A stretch of DNA of 64,000 nt from Hirudinaria manillensis (GCA_034509925.1 CM067536.1:5465501-5529500); one strand, 5' to 3'. Shown: positions 1 through 11,399, counted from the stretch's first letter. Translations and numbers: made by a program. Notes: a model not told the origin generated them from the sequence alone.

Positions 1-161
1 AGGCGAGGTAAACTAGGTTTATGCATCCACCCGAAAAGAGTATATGGTGCTGATTTCAAGTAATAAAATTTTAAAAGATCCTGCATCCCTTGAAACCAAT
101 TAAAAATTTATAGCAGAATTATATCGAAACTCAAATTGAAATGTTATTTTTATTTAATGAG
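1..161 (-). promoter_or_regulatory. Upstream region of an off-window U1 copy, then the 3' flank of the first complete U1
   Basis: The window opens just 5' of a U1 gene whose body lies to the left. The first bases match the U1 promoter region of the other units, and the rest matches the usual spacer between two U1 genes. Confidence 0.8.
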
Positions 162-308
162 CCGGGAAAGCGCGAACGCATCTCCCTAGACGCAAAATTA
201 ATGCGCCCGAGTTACACCATTTGATGTAATCGCAGGAATCAACCACGTGTGGTCTCCTCCTGGGTGATTCGCCTTCTTGATCGCGTCTCACCTGCGCCAG
301 GTAAGTTA
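162..308 (-). ncRNA. U1: U1 snRNA, copy 1 (reference description)
   Basis: This is the RNA component of the U1 snRNP, which pairs with 5' splice sites in the nucleus. Read on the minus strand from 308, it starts UAACUUACCUG, so ACUUACCUG (canonical nt 3-11) is intact. Stem-loop I has the stem GGUGA/UCACC and loop GAUCAAGAAG, close to the U1-70K loop GAUCACGAAG. Stem-loop II is reduced to ACCA-CACG-UGGU and lacks the U1A loop AUUGCAC. Stem-loop III is a 7-bp stem with an AAAU loop. The Sm site is AAUUUUG in GCAUUAAUUUUGCG. Stem-loop IV is GGGAGA with UUUCCC, plus GCG-UUCG-CGC. The length is 147 nt against 164 nt in human, mostly because stem-loop II is short. The 5' end was set by aligning to canonical nt 1 and the 3' end by the base of stem-loop IV; both could be off by a few bases. 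Confidence 0.93.
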
Positions 309-323
309 AATTTACGAGGCAAG

Positions 324-343
324 GTAAACTAGGTTTATGCATC
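324..343 (-). promoter_or_regulatory. Candidate core promoter motif of U1 (shared with U3)
   Basis: On the minus strand, about 16-35 bases upstream of the U1 start, the sequence reads GATGCATAAACCTAG. The U3 gene has GATTAATAAAACCGCGAG at the same distance. The shared core is GAT-N2-ATAAA-(A)-CC followed by AG. It sits where a TATA or PSEB-like element would be in Pol II snRNA genes. It recurs upstream of the U1 copies throughout the array. Confidence 0.4.
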
Positions 344-473
344 CACCCGAAAAGAGTATATGGTGTTGATTTCAAGTAATAAAATTTTAAAAGATCCTGC
401 ATATTTTGAAACGAATTAAAAATTTATAGCAGAATTATATCGAAACGCAAATTGAAATGTTATTTTTATTTAA

Positions 474-585
474 TGAATGACGTGTGATGATGAATCCTAA
501 AATGAAGAATTATACTTACTCTAGAACTGACACGAAGCAGAGAGAGGCAGCAGAAGAAGTTATCTTTCATTTAAAAAAAAAAAAA
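474..585 (-). promoter_or_regulatory. U3 3' flank with 3'-box-like element and variable A-run
   Basis: Downstream of the U3 3' end the minus strand has a T-run and then AAATGAAAGATAAC (559-572 on plus). This resembles the metazoan snRNA 3' box (GTTT-N-AAA-R-NN-AGA), with GGTTT-type sequence just before it in most copies. The A-run (plus strand) varies in length between copies. The rest of this block is repeated at about 1611-1699 in the long spacer of the same unit. Confidence 0.35.
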
Positions 586-816
586 CCAGTCGGATAGCGA
601 TTCTCACCTCCCCACCCGTCTGAGACGGGAAGGAGCGTTCATCGATGGGAAGAGCAGTGGACGTCTTCGTTTCCAAAGACGGCCAAACCACGCCAACCAT
701 TCCTCGCGCTCAGTGAGAGACGCCGGGACTCGTCATCCTGGTTTGGGTCCCAGAATCAGTTTTGACTGACGTCCTGGCGAAACCATCTATAAAGATGATC
801 CCTGGAAGTATGACTT
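586..816 (-). ncRNA. U3: U3 snoRNA, copy 1 (reference description)
   Basis: U3 is the box C/D snoRNA of the small-subunit processome, acting in the nucleolus in 18S pre-rRNA processing. Read from 816, the 5' end AAGTCATACTTCCAGGGATC matches human AAGACTATACTTTCAGGGATC, including box A (CAGGGATCAT). Box B is TGAGCGCGAGG (human TGAGCGTGAAG), followed by TTGGCGTGGTTTGGCCGTC (human CTGGCGTTGCTTGGCTGC...CCGTC). Box C is ATCGATGAACGCTCC (human TTGATGATCGTTC). A CCCGTCTCAGACGGG hairpin follows, and the 3' end TATCCGACTGG aligns with GGTCTGAGTGGT, so box D reads CCGA rather than CTGA but keeps the GA pair. The length is 231 nt (human 217). All 15 full copies have the same length. Confidence 0.92.
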
Positions 817-1823
817 CGAAGATACGTAGTTACTCGCGGTTTTATTAATCGGGATAAAGGACACTGACTGAGGTGGATCAATGAACTATCGAGTCAAAAC
901 GTTATGGAAAGAAAATCGATTGGTAAACTTACTGGTTCTTGATGTGTGAGTAAAAAGAGGCTAGTAAAATGATGCATTTTGGAAATGGAAGAGGCAATGC
1001 AGAGTGAATTTGTCATGCTTCTGACCGTTGCTGGCCATTTTCCAACGCTAGTTGTTTGGTTTAATTAAGTTTTTATGAAGAAGTGGACTATCGTTTTAAA
1101 GGAAGTTAAATATTCAAAATAACGAAATGACACAACAGACAGATAAATTTATTTCGATCGAAAATGCTGAAAACGAATTGTTGTGATTATCAGCAGGTAG
1201 AATGCTCTGGAGAAAATTAATATGGTTTAAGGTATTTTATTAAACATACAGCGACATTTCTAAATTCTATATAAAATAGTTTCGTTAATTTCAAACAAAT
1301 AAAAAAATTCATTCATATATTTCCACTTAAATATGGTAACTGAAATAACAAAATGGACTTATCGAACAACTCTTTTAAATTCATCAGCAATATTTACAAA
1401 AAACTAAAATATTGACGTCATTGAAATAGAACAGTGATAATGAATTCAATTTTACGAAGACAATCTAGAACTGAAACGACCCAGCGAGAGGCAGTAGAAG
1501 TAATCTTTCATTTGAAAGAAATGCAATTTGGAATTGAAAGAAGAAATGCAGAGTGATTTTGTCATCCTTGAGATGCGGCCTTTCACGAGTTTATTTGACT
1601 GAGTGAATGACGTGTCATGATGATTCCTAAAATGAAGAATTATACTTACACTAGAACTGACACGAAGCAGCAAAAGAAGTTATCTTTCATTTGAAAAAAA
1701 TAAAGTTTTAAATTTTTTGGAAACGCAAATTGAAATGTTATTTTTATCCCTTGAAACCCAATTAAAAATTTATAGCAGAATTATATCGAAACTCAAATTG
1801 AAATGTTATTTTTATTTAATGAG
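817..1823. repeat. Long spacer of the U1/U3 unit (first copy)
   Basis: About 1 kb of AT-rich DNA lies between the U3 promoter and the next U1. I see no further RNA gene that I recognise. It contains internal direct repeats: about 53 bp at 972-1025 recurs at 1524-1576 (both contain ATGCAGAGTG and TTTGTCAT); the U3 3' flank block recurs at 1611-1699; and a shorter, more diverged piece lies at 1465-1510. Other copies are 2795-3801, 4775-5781, 6753-7759, 8415-9421, 10394-11399, 12372-13375, 14347-15353, 16009-17014, 17983-18987, 20591-21593, 22565-23552, 24520-25459, 27381-28321 and 46203-47142, with a partial copy at 30877-31645. From 24.5 kb rightwards the copies lack a short piece just before the first U1. 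Confidence 0.85.
829..850 (-). promoter_or_regulatory. Candidate core promoter motif of U3
   Basis: Located 13-34 bases upstream of the U3 start, the minus strand reads GATTAATAAAACCGCGAG. It parallels the U1 motif at the same offset, which suggests that one transcription system serves both genes. Confidence 0.4.
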
Positions 1824-1970
1824 CCGGGAAAGCGCGAACGCATCTCCCTAGACGCAAAATTAATGCGCCCGAGTTACACCATTTGATGTAATCGCAGGAA
1901 TCAACCACGTGTGGTCTCCTCCTGGGTGATTCGCCTTCTTGATCGCGTCTCACCTGCGCCAGGTAAGTTA
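1824..1970 (-). ncRNA. U1: U1 snRNA copy 2
   Basis: Full-length copy, distal member of a two-U1 block. Upstream it carries the GGCGAGG and GTGCTG variants. Confidence 0.93.
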
Positions 1971-2139
1971 AATTTACGAGGCGAGGTAAACTAGGTTTAT
2001 GCATCCACCCGAAAAGAGTATATGGTGCTGATTTCAAGTAATAAAATTTTAAAAGATCCTGCATCCCTTGAAACCAATTAAAAATTTATAGCAGAATTAT
2101 ATCGAAACTCAAATTGAAATGTTATTTTTATTTAATGAG

Positions 2140-2286
2140 CCGGGAAAGCGCGAACGCATCTCCCTAGATGCAAAATTAATGCGCCCGAGTTACACCATTT
2201 GATGTAATCGCAGGAATCAACCACGTGTGGTCTCCTCCTGGGTGATTCGCCTTCTTGATCGCGTCTCACCTGCGCCAGGTAAGTTA
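2140..2286 (-). ncRNA. U1: U1 snRNA copy 3
   Basis: Full-length, U3-proximal member of its block. It has a single change just 3' of the Sm site (GCG to GCA in RNA sense). Confidence 0.92.
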
Positions 2287-2563
2287 AATTTACGAGGCAA
2301 GGTAAACTAGGTTTATGCATCCACCCGAAAAGAGTATATGGTGTTGATTTCAAGTAATAAAATTTTAAAAGATCCTGCATATTTTGAAACGAATTAAAAA
2401 TTTATAGCAGAATTATATCGAAACGCAAATTGAAATGTTATTTTTATTTAATGAATGACGTGTGATGATGAATCCTAAAATGAAGAATTATACTTACTCT
2501 AGAACTGACACGAAGCAGAGAGAGGCAGCAGAAGAAGTTATCTTTCATTTAAAAAAAAATAAA

Positions 2564-2794
2564 CCAGTCGGATAGCGATTCTCACCTCCCCACCCGTCTG
2601 AGACGGGAAGGAGCGTTCATCGATGGGAAGAGCAGTGGACGTCTTCGTTTCCAAAGACGGCCAAACCACGCCAACCATTCCTCGCGCTCAGTGAGAGACG
2701 CCGGGACTCGTCATCCTGGTTTGGGTCCCAGAATCAGTTTTGACTGACGTCCTGGCGAAACCATCTATAAAGATGATCCCTGGAAGTATGACTT
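2564..2794 (-). ncRNA. U3: U3 snoRNA copy 2
   Basis: Full-length 231-nt copy matching copy 1 in boxes A, B, C and D. Confidence 0.92.
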
Positions 2795-3801
2795 CGAAGA
2801 TACGTAGTTACTCGCGGTTTTATTAATCGGGATAAAGGACACTGACTGAGGTGGATCAATGAACTATCGAGTCAAAACGTTATGGAAAGAAAATCGATTG
2901 GTAAACTTACTGGTTCTTGATGTGTGAGTAAAAAGAGGCTAGTAAAATGATGCATTTTGGAAATGGAAGAGGCAATGCAGAGTGAATTTGTCATGCTTCT
3001 GACCGTTGCTGGCCATTTTCCAACGCTAGTTGTTTGGTTTAATTAAGTTTTTATGAAGAAGTGGACTATCGTTTTAAAGGAAGTTAAATATTCAAAATAA
3101 CGAAATGACACAACAGACAGATAAATTTATTTCGATCGAAAATGCTGAAAAACGAATTGTTGTGATTATCAGCAGGTAGAATGCTCTGGAGAAAATTAAT
3201 ATGGTTTAAGGTATTTTATTAAACATACAGCGACATTTCTAAATTCTATATAAAATAGTTTCGTTAATTTCAAACAAATAAAAAAATTCGTTCATATATT
3301 TCCACTTAAATATGGTAACTGAAATAACAAAATGGACTTATCGAACAACTCTTTTAAATTCATCAGCAATATTTACAAAAAACTAAAATATTGACGTCAT
3401 TGAAATAGAACAGTGATAATGAATTCAATTTTACGAAGACAATCTAGAACTGAAACGACCCAGCGAGAGGCAGTAGAAGTAATCTTTCATTTGAAAGAAA
3501 TGCAATTTGGAATTGAAAGAAGAAATGCAGAGTGATTTTGTCATCCTTGAGATGCGGCCTTTCACGAGTTTATTTGACTGAGTGAATGACGTGTCATGAT
3601 GATTCCTAAAATGAAGAATTATACTTACACTAGAACTGACACGAAGCAGCAAAAGAAGTTATCTTTCATTTGAAAAAAATAAAGTTTTAAATTTTTTGGA
3701 AACGCAAATTGAAATGTTATTTTTATCCCTTGAAACCAATTAAAAATTTATAGCAGAATTATATCGAAACTCAAATTGAAATGTTATTTTTATTTAATGA
3801 G

Positions 3802-3948
3802 CCGGGAAAGCGCGAACGCATCTCCCTAGACGCAAAATTAATGCGCCCGAGTTACACCATTTGATGTAATCGCAGGAATCAACCACGTGTGGTCTCCTCC
3901 TGGGTGATTCGCCTTCTTGATCGCGTCTCACCTGCGCCAGGTAAGTTA
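3802..3948 (-). ncRNA. U1: U1 snRNA copy 4
   Basis: Full-length copy, distal member of a two-U1 block. Confidence 0.93.
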
Positions 3949-4117
3949 AATTTACGAGGCGAGGTAAACTAGGTTTATGCATCCACCCGAAAAGAGTATA
4001 TGGTGCTGATTTCAAGTAATAAAATTTTAAAAGATCCTGCATCCCTTGAAACCAATTAAAAATTTATAGCAGAATTATATCGAAACTCAAATTGAAATGT
4101 TATTTTTATTTAATGAG

Positions 4118-4264
4118 CCGGGAAAGCGCGAACGCATCTCCCTAGACGCAAAATTAATGCGCCCGAGTTACACCATTTGATGTAATCGCAGGAATCAACC
4201 ACGTGTGGTCTCCTCCTGGGTGATTCGCCTTCTTGATCGCGTCTCACCTGCGCCAGGTAAGTTA
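4118..4264 (-). ncRNA. U1: U1 snRNA copy 5
   Basis: Full-length, U3-proximal copy. Confidence 0.93.
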
Positions 4265-4543
4265 AATTTACGAGGCAAGGTAAACTAGGTTTATGCATCC
4301 ACCCGAAAAGAGTATATGGTGTTGATTTCAAGTAATAAAATTTTAAAAGATCCTGCATATTTTGAAACGAATTAAAAATTTATAGCAGAATTATATCGAA
4401 ACGCAAATTGAAATGTTATTTTTATTTAATGAATGACGTGTGATGATGAATCCTAAAATGAAGAATTATACTTACTCTAGAACTGACACGAAGCAGAGAG
4501 AGAGGCAGCAGAAGAAGTTATCTTTCATTTAAAAAAAAATAAA

Positions 4544-4774
4544 CCAGTCGGATAGCGATTCTCACCTCCCCACCCGTCTGAGACGGGAAGGAGCGTTCAT
4601 CGATGGGAAGAGCAGTGGACGTCTTCGTTTCCAAAGACGGCCAAACCACGCCAACCATTCCTCGCGCTCAGTGAGAGACGCCGGGACTCGTCATCCTGGT
4701 TTGGGTCCCAGAATCAGTTTTGACTGACGTCCTGGCGAAACCATCTATAAAGATGATCCCTGGAAGTATGACTT
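4544..4774 (-). ncRNA. U3: U3 snoRNA copy 3
   Basis: Full-length. Its 3' flank has one extra AG dinucleotide in the GAGAGAG run near 4497. Confidence 0.92.
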
Positions 4775-5781
4775 CGAAGATACGTAGTTACTCGCGGTTT
4801 TATTAATCGGGATAAAGGACACTGACTGAGGTGGATCAATGAACTATCGAGTCAAAACGTTATGGAAAGAAAATCGATTGGTAAACTTACTGGTTCTTGA
4901 TGTGTGAGTAAAAAGAGGCTAGTAAAATGATGCATTTTGGAAATGGAAGAGGCAATGCAGAGTGAATTTGTCATGCTTCTGACCGTTGCTGGCCATTTTC
5001 CAACGCTAGTTGTTTGGTTTAATTAAGTTTTTATGAAGAAGTGGACTATCGTTTTAAAGGAAGTTAAATATTCAAAATAACGAAATGACACAACAGACAG
5101 ATAAATTTATTTCGATCGAAAATGCTGAAAAACGAATTGTTGTGATTATCAGCAGGTAGAATGCTCTGGAGAAAATTAATATGGTTTAAGGTATTTTATT
5201 AAACATACAGCGACATTTCTAAATTCTATATAAAATAGTTTCGTTAATTTCAAACAAATAAAAAAATTCATTCATATATTTCCACTTAAATATGGTAACT
5301 GAAATAACAAAATGGACTTATCGAACAACTCTTTTAAATTCATCAGCAATATTTACAAAAAACTAAAATATTGACGTCATTGAAATAGAACAGTGATAAT
5401 GAATTCAATTTTACGAAGACAATCTAGAACTGAAACGACCCAGCGAGAGGCAGTAGAAGTAATCTTTCATTTGAAAGAAATGCAATTTGGAATTGAAAGA
5501 AGAAATGCAGAGTGATTTTGTCATCCTTGAGATGCGGCCTTTCACGAGTTTATTTGACTGAGTGAATGACGTGTCATGATGATTCCTAAAATGAAGAATT
5601 ATACTTACACTAGAACTGACACGAAGCAGCAAAAGAAGTTATCTTTCATTTGAAAAAAATAAAGTTTTAAATTTTTTGGAAACGCAAATTGAAATGTTAT
5701 TTTTATCCCTTGAAACCAATTAAAAATTTATAGCAGAATTATATCGAAACTCAAATTGAAATGTTATTTTTATTTAATGAG

Positions 5782-5928
5782 CCGGGAAAGCGCGAACGCA
5801 TCTCCCTAGACGCAAAATTAATGCGCCCGAGTTACACCATTTGATGTAATCGCAGGAATCAACCACGTGTGGTCTCCTCCTGGGTGATTCGCCTTCTTGA
5901 TCGCGTCTCACCTGCGCCAGGTAAGTTA
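5782..5928 (-). ncRNA. U1: U1 snRNA copy 6
   Basis: Full-length copy, distal in a two-U1 block. Confidence 0.93.
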
Positions 5929-6097
5929 AATTTACGAGGCGAGGTAAACTAGGTTTATGCATCCACCCGAAAAGAGTATATGGTGCTGATTTCAAGTAAT
6001 AAAATTTTAAAAGATCCTGCATCCCTTGAAACCAATTAAAAATTTATAGCAGAATTATATCGAAACTCAAATTGAAATGTTATTTTTATTTAATGAG

Positions 6098-6244
6098 CCG
6101 GGAAAGCGCGAACGCATCTCCCTAGACGCAAAATTAATGCGCCCGAGTTACACCATTTGATGTAATCGCAGGAATCAACCACGTGTGGTCTCCTCCTGGG
6201 TGATTCGCCTTCTTGATCGCGTCTCACCTGCGCCAGGTAAGTTA
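6098..6244 (-). ncRNA. U1: U1 snRNA copy 7
   Basis: Full-length, U3-proximal copy. Confidence 0.93.
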
Positions 6245-6521
6245 AATTTACGAGGCAAGGTAAACTAGGTTTATGCATCCACCCGAAAAGAGTATATGGT
6301 GTTGATTTCAAGTAATAAAATTTTAAAAGATCCTGCATATTTTGAAACGAATTAAAAATTTATAGCAGAATTATATCGAAACGCAAATTGAAATGTTATT
6401 TTTATTTAATGAATGACGTGTGATGATGAATCCTAAAATGAAGAATTATACTTACTCTAGAACTGACACGAAGCAGAGAGAGGCAGCAGAAGAAGTTATC
6501 TTTCATTTAAAAAAAAATAAA

Positions 6522-6752
6522 CCAGTCGGATAGCGATTCTCACCTCCCCACCCGTCTGAGACGGGAAGGAGCGTTCATCGATGGGAAGAGCAGTGGACGT
6601 CTTCGTTTCCAAAGACGGCCAAACCACGCCAACCATTCCTCGCGCTCAGTGAGAGACGCCGGGACTCGTCATCCTGGTTTGGGTCCCAGAATCAGTTTTG
6701 ACTGACGTCCTGGCGAAACCATCTATAAAGATGATCCCTGGAAGTATGACTT
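6522..6752 (-). ncRNA. U3: U3 snoRNA copy 4
   Basis: Full-length 231-nt copy. Confidence 0.92.
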
Positions 6753-7759
6753 CGAAGATACGTAGTTACTCGCGGTTTTATTAATCGGGATAAAGGACAC
6801 TGACTGAGGTGGATCAATGAACTATCGAGTCAAAACGTTATGGAAAGAAAATCGATTGGTAAACTTACTGGTTCTTGATGTGTGAGTAAAAAGAGGCTAG
6901 TAAAATGATGCATTTTGGAAATGGAAGAGGCAATGCAGAGTGAATTTGTCATGCTTCTGACCGTTGCTGGCCATTTTCCAACGCTAGTTGTTTGGTTTAA
7001 TTAAGTTTTTATGAAGAAGTGGACTATCGTTTTAAAGGAAGTTAAATATTCAAAATAACGAAATGACACAACAGACAGATAAATTTATTTCGATCGAAAA
7101 TGCTGAAAAACGAATTGTTGTGATTATCAGCAGGTAGAATGCTCTGGAGAAAATTAATATGGTTTAAGGTATTTTATTAAACATACAGCGACATTTCTAA
7201 ATTCTATATAAAATAGTTTCGTTAATTTCAAACAAATAAAAAAATTCATTCATATATTTCCACTTAAATATGGTAACTGAAATAACAAAATGGACTTATC
7301 GAACAACTCTTTTAAATTCATCAGCAATATTTACAAAAAACTAAAATATTGACGTCATTGAAATAGAACAGTGATAATGAATTCAATTTTACGAAGACAA
7401 TCTAGAACTGAAACGACCCAGCGAGAGGCAGTAGAAGTAATCTTTCATTTGAAAGAAATGCAATTTGGAATTGAAAGAAGAAATGCAGAGTGATTTTGTC
7501 ATCCTTGAGATGCGGCCTTTCACGAGTTTATTTGACTGAGTGAATGACGTGTCATGATGATTCCTAAAATGAAGAATTATACTTACACTAGAACTGACAC
7601 GAAGCAGCAAAAGAAGTTATCTTTCATTTGAAAAAAATAAAGTTTTAAATTTTTTGGAAACGCAAATTGAAATGTTATTTTTATCCCTTGAAACCAATTA
7701 AAAATTTATAGCAGAATTATATCGAAACTCAAATTGAAATGTTATTTTTATTTAATGAG

Positions 7760-7906
7760 CCGGGAAAGCGCGAACGCATCTCCCTAGACGCAAAATTAAT
7801 GCGCCCGAGTTACACCATTTGATGTAATCGCAGGAATCAACCACGTGTGGTCTCCTCCTGGGTGATTCGCCTTCTTGATCGCGTCTCACCTGCGCCAGGT
7901 AAGTTA
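7760..7906 (-). ncRNA. U1: U1 snRNA copy 8
   Basis: Full-length and the only U1 in this 1662-bp unit. It has the proximal-type upstream sequence (GGCAAGG, GTGTTG), so the distal U1 is the one lost. Confidence 0.93.
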
Positions 7907-8183
7907 AATTTACGAGGCAAGGTAAACTAGGTTTATGCATCCACCCGAAAAGAGTATATGGTGTTGATTTCAAGTAATAAAATTTTAAAAGATCCTGCAT
8001 ATTTTGAAACGAATTAAAAATTTATAGCAGAATTATATCGAAACGCAAATTGAAATGTTATTTTTATTTAATGAATGACGTGTGATGATGAATCCTAAAA
8101 TGAAGAATTATACTTACTCTAGAACTGACACGAAGCAGAGAGAGGCAGCAGAAGAAGTTATCTTTCATTTAAAAAAAAATAAA

Positions 8184-8414
8184 CCAGTCGGATAGCGATT
8201 CTCACCTCCCCACCCGTCTGAGACGGGAAGGAGCGTTCATCGATGGGAAGAGCAGTGGACGTCTTCGTTTCCAAAGACGGCCAAACCACGCCAACCATTC
8301 CTCGCGCTCAGTGAGAGACGCCGGGACTCGTCATCCTGGTTTGGGTCCCAGAATCAGTTTTGACTGACGTCCTGGCGAAACCATCTATAAAGATGATCCC
8401 TGGAAGTATGACTT
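8184..8414 (-). ncRNA. U3: U3 snoRNA copy 5
   Basis: Full-length copy in the single-U1 unit. Confidence 0.92.
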
Positions 8415-9421
8415 CGAAGATACGTAGTTACTCGCGGTTTTATTAATCGGGATAAAGGACACTGACTGAGGTGGATCAATGAACTATCGAGTCAAAACGT
8501 TATGGAAAGAAAATCGATTGGTAAACTTACTGGTTCTTGATGTGTGAGTAAAAAGAGGCTAGTAAAATGATGCATTTTGGAAATGGAAGAGGCAATGCAG
8601 AGTGAATTTGTCATGCTTCTGACCGTTGCTGGCCATTTTCCAACGCTAGTTGTTTGGTTTAATTAAGTTTTTATGAAGAAGTGGACTATCGTTTTAAAGG
8701 AAGTTAAATATTCAAAATAACGAAATGACACAACAGACAGATAAATTTATTTCGATCGAAAATGCTGAAAAACGAATTGTTGTGATTATCAGCAGGTAGA
8801 ATGCTCTGGAGAAAATTAATATGGTTTAAGGTATTTTATTAAACATACAGCGACATTTCTAAATTCTATATAAAATAGTTTCGTTAATTTCAAACAAATA
8901 AAAAAATTCATTCATATATTTCCACTTAAATATGGTAACTGAAATAACAAAATGGACTTATCGAACAACTCTTTTAAATTCATCAGCAATATTTACAAAA
9001 AACTAAAATATTGACGTCATTGAAATAGAACAGTGATAATGAATTCAATTTTACGAAGACAATCTAGAACTGAAACGACCCAGCGAGAGGCAGTAGAAGT
9101 AATCTTTCATTTGAAAGAAATGCAATTTGGAATTGAAAGAAGAAATGCAGAGTGATTTTGTCATCCTTGAGATGCGGCCTTTCACGAGTTTATTTGACTG
9201 AGTGAATGACGTGTCATGATGATTCCTAAAATGAAGAATTATACTTACACTAGAACTGACACGAAGCAGCAAAAGAAGTTATCTTTCATTTGAAAAAAAT
9301 AAAGTTTTAAATTTTTTGGAAACGCAAATTGAAATGTTATTTTTATCCCTTGAAACCAATTAAAAATTTATAGCAGAATTATATCGAAACTCAAATTGAA
9401 ATGTTATTTTTATTTAATGAG

Positions 9422-9568
9422 CCGGGAAAGCGCGAACGCATCTCCCTAGACGCAAAATTAATGCGCCCGAGTTACACCATTTGATGTAATCGCAGGAATC
9501 AACCACGTGTGGTCTCCTCCTGGGTGATTCGCCTTCTTGATCGCGTCTCACCTGCGCCAGGTAAGTTA
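9422..9568 (-). ncRNA. U1: U1 snRNA copy 9
   Basis: Full-length copy, distal in a two-U1 block. Confidence 0.93.
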
Positions 9569-9737
9569 AATTTACGAGGCGAGGTAAACTAGGTTTATGC
9601 ATCCACCCGAAAAGAGTATATGGTGCTGATTTCAAGTAATAAAATTTTAAAAGATCCTGCATCCCTTGAAACCAATTAAAAATTTATAGCAGAATTATAT
9701 CGAAACTCAAATTGAAATGTTATTTTTATTTAATGAG

Positions 9738-9884
9738 CCGGGAAAGCGCGAACGCATCTCCCTAGACGCAAAATTAATGCGCCCGAGTTACACCATTTGA
9801 TGTAATCGCAGGAATCAACCACGTGTGGTCTCCTCCTGGGTGATTCGCCTTCTTGATCGCGTCTCACCTGCGCCAGGTAAGTTA
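9738..9884 (-). ncRNA. U1: U1 snRNA copy 10
   Basis: Full-length RNA. One extra A lies in the candidate promoter motif near 9901-9906. Confidence 0.92.
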
Positions 9885-10162
9885 AATTTACGAGGCAAGG
9901 TAAAACTAGGTTTATGCATCCACCCGAAAAGAGTATATGGTGTTGATTTCAAGTAATAAAATTTTAAAAGATCCTGCATATTTTGAAACGAATTAAAAAT
10001 TTATAGCAGAATTATATCGAAACGCAAATTGAAATGTTATTTTTATTTAATGAATGACGTGTGATGATGAATCCTAAAATGAAGAATTATACTTACTCTA
10101 GAACTGACACGAAGCAGAGAGAGGCAGCAGAAGAAGTTATCTTTCATTTAAAAAAAAATAAA

Positions 10163-10393
10163 CCAGTCGGATAGCGATTCTCACCTCCCCACCCGTCTGA
10201 GACGGGAAGGAGCGTTCATCGATGGGAAGAGCAGTGGACGTCTTCGTTTCCAAAGACGGCCAAACCACGCCAACCATTCCTCGCGCTCAGTGAGAGACGC
10301 CGGGACTCGTCATCCTGGTTTGGGTCCCAGAATCAGTTTTGACTGACGTCCTGGCGAAACCATCTATAAAGATGATCCCTGGAAGTATGACTT
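10163..10393 (-). ncRNA. U3: U3 snoRNA copy 6
   Basis: Full-length 231-nt copy. Confidence 0.92.
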
Positions 10394-11399
10394 CGAAGAT
10401 ACGTAGTTACTCGCGGTTTTATTAATCGGGATAAAGGACACTGACTGAGGTGGATCAATGAACTATCGAGTCAAAACGTTATGGAAAGAAAATCGATTGG
10501 TAAACTTACTGGTTCTTGATGTGTGAGTAAAAAGAGGCTAGTAAAATGATGCATTTTGGAAATGGAAGAGGCAATGCAGAGTGAATTTGTCATGCTTCTG
10601 ACCGTTGCTGGCCATTTTCCAACGCTAGTTGTTTGGTTTAATTAAGTTTTTATGAAGAAGTGGACTATCGTTTTAAAGGAAGTTAAATATTCAAAATAAC
10701 GAAATGACACAACAGACAGATAAATTTATTTCGATCGAAAATGCTGAAAAACGAATTGTTGTGATTATCAGCAGGTAGAATGCTCTGGAGAAAATTAATA
10801 TGGTTTAAGGTATTTTATTAAACATACAGCGACATTTCTAAATTCTATATAAAATAGTTTCGTTAATTTCAAACAAATAAAAAAATTCATTCATATATTT
10901 CCACTTAAATATGGTAACTGAAATAACAAAATGGACTTATCGAACAACTCTTTTAAATTCATCAGCAATATTTACAAAAAACTAAAATATTGACGTCATT
11001 GAAATAGAACAGTGATAATGAATTCAATTTACGAAGACAATCTAGAACTGAAACGACCCAGCGAGAGGCAGTAGAAGTAATCTTTCATTTGAAAGAAATG
11101 CAATTTGGAATTGAAAGAAGAAATGCAGAGTGATTTTGTCATCCTTGAGATGCGGCCTTTCACGAGTTTATTTGACTGAGTGAATGACGTGTCATGATGA
11201 TTCCTAAAATGAAGAATTATACTTACACTAGAACTGACACGAAGCAGCAAAAGAAGTTATCTTTCATTTGAAAAAAATAAAGTTTTAAATTTTTTGGAAA
11301 CGCAAATTGAAATGTTATTTTTATCCCTTGAAACCAATTAAAAATTTATAGCAGAATTATATCGAAACTCAAATTGAAATGTTATTTTTATTTAATGAG

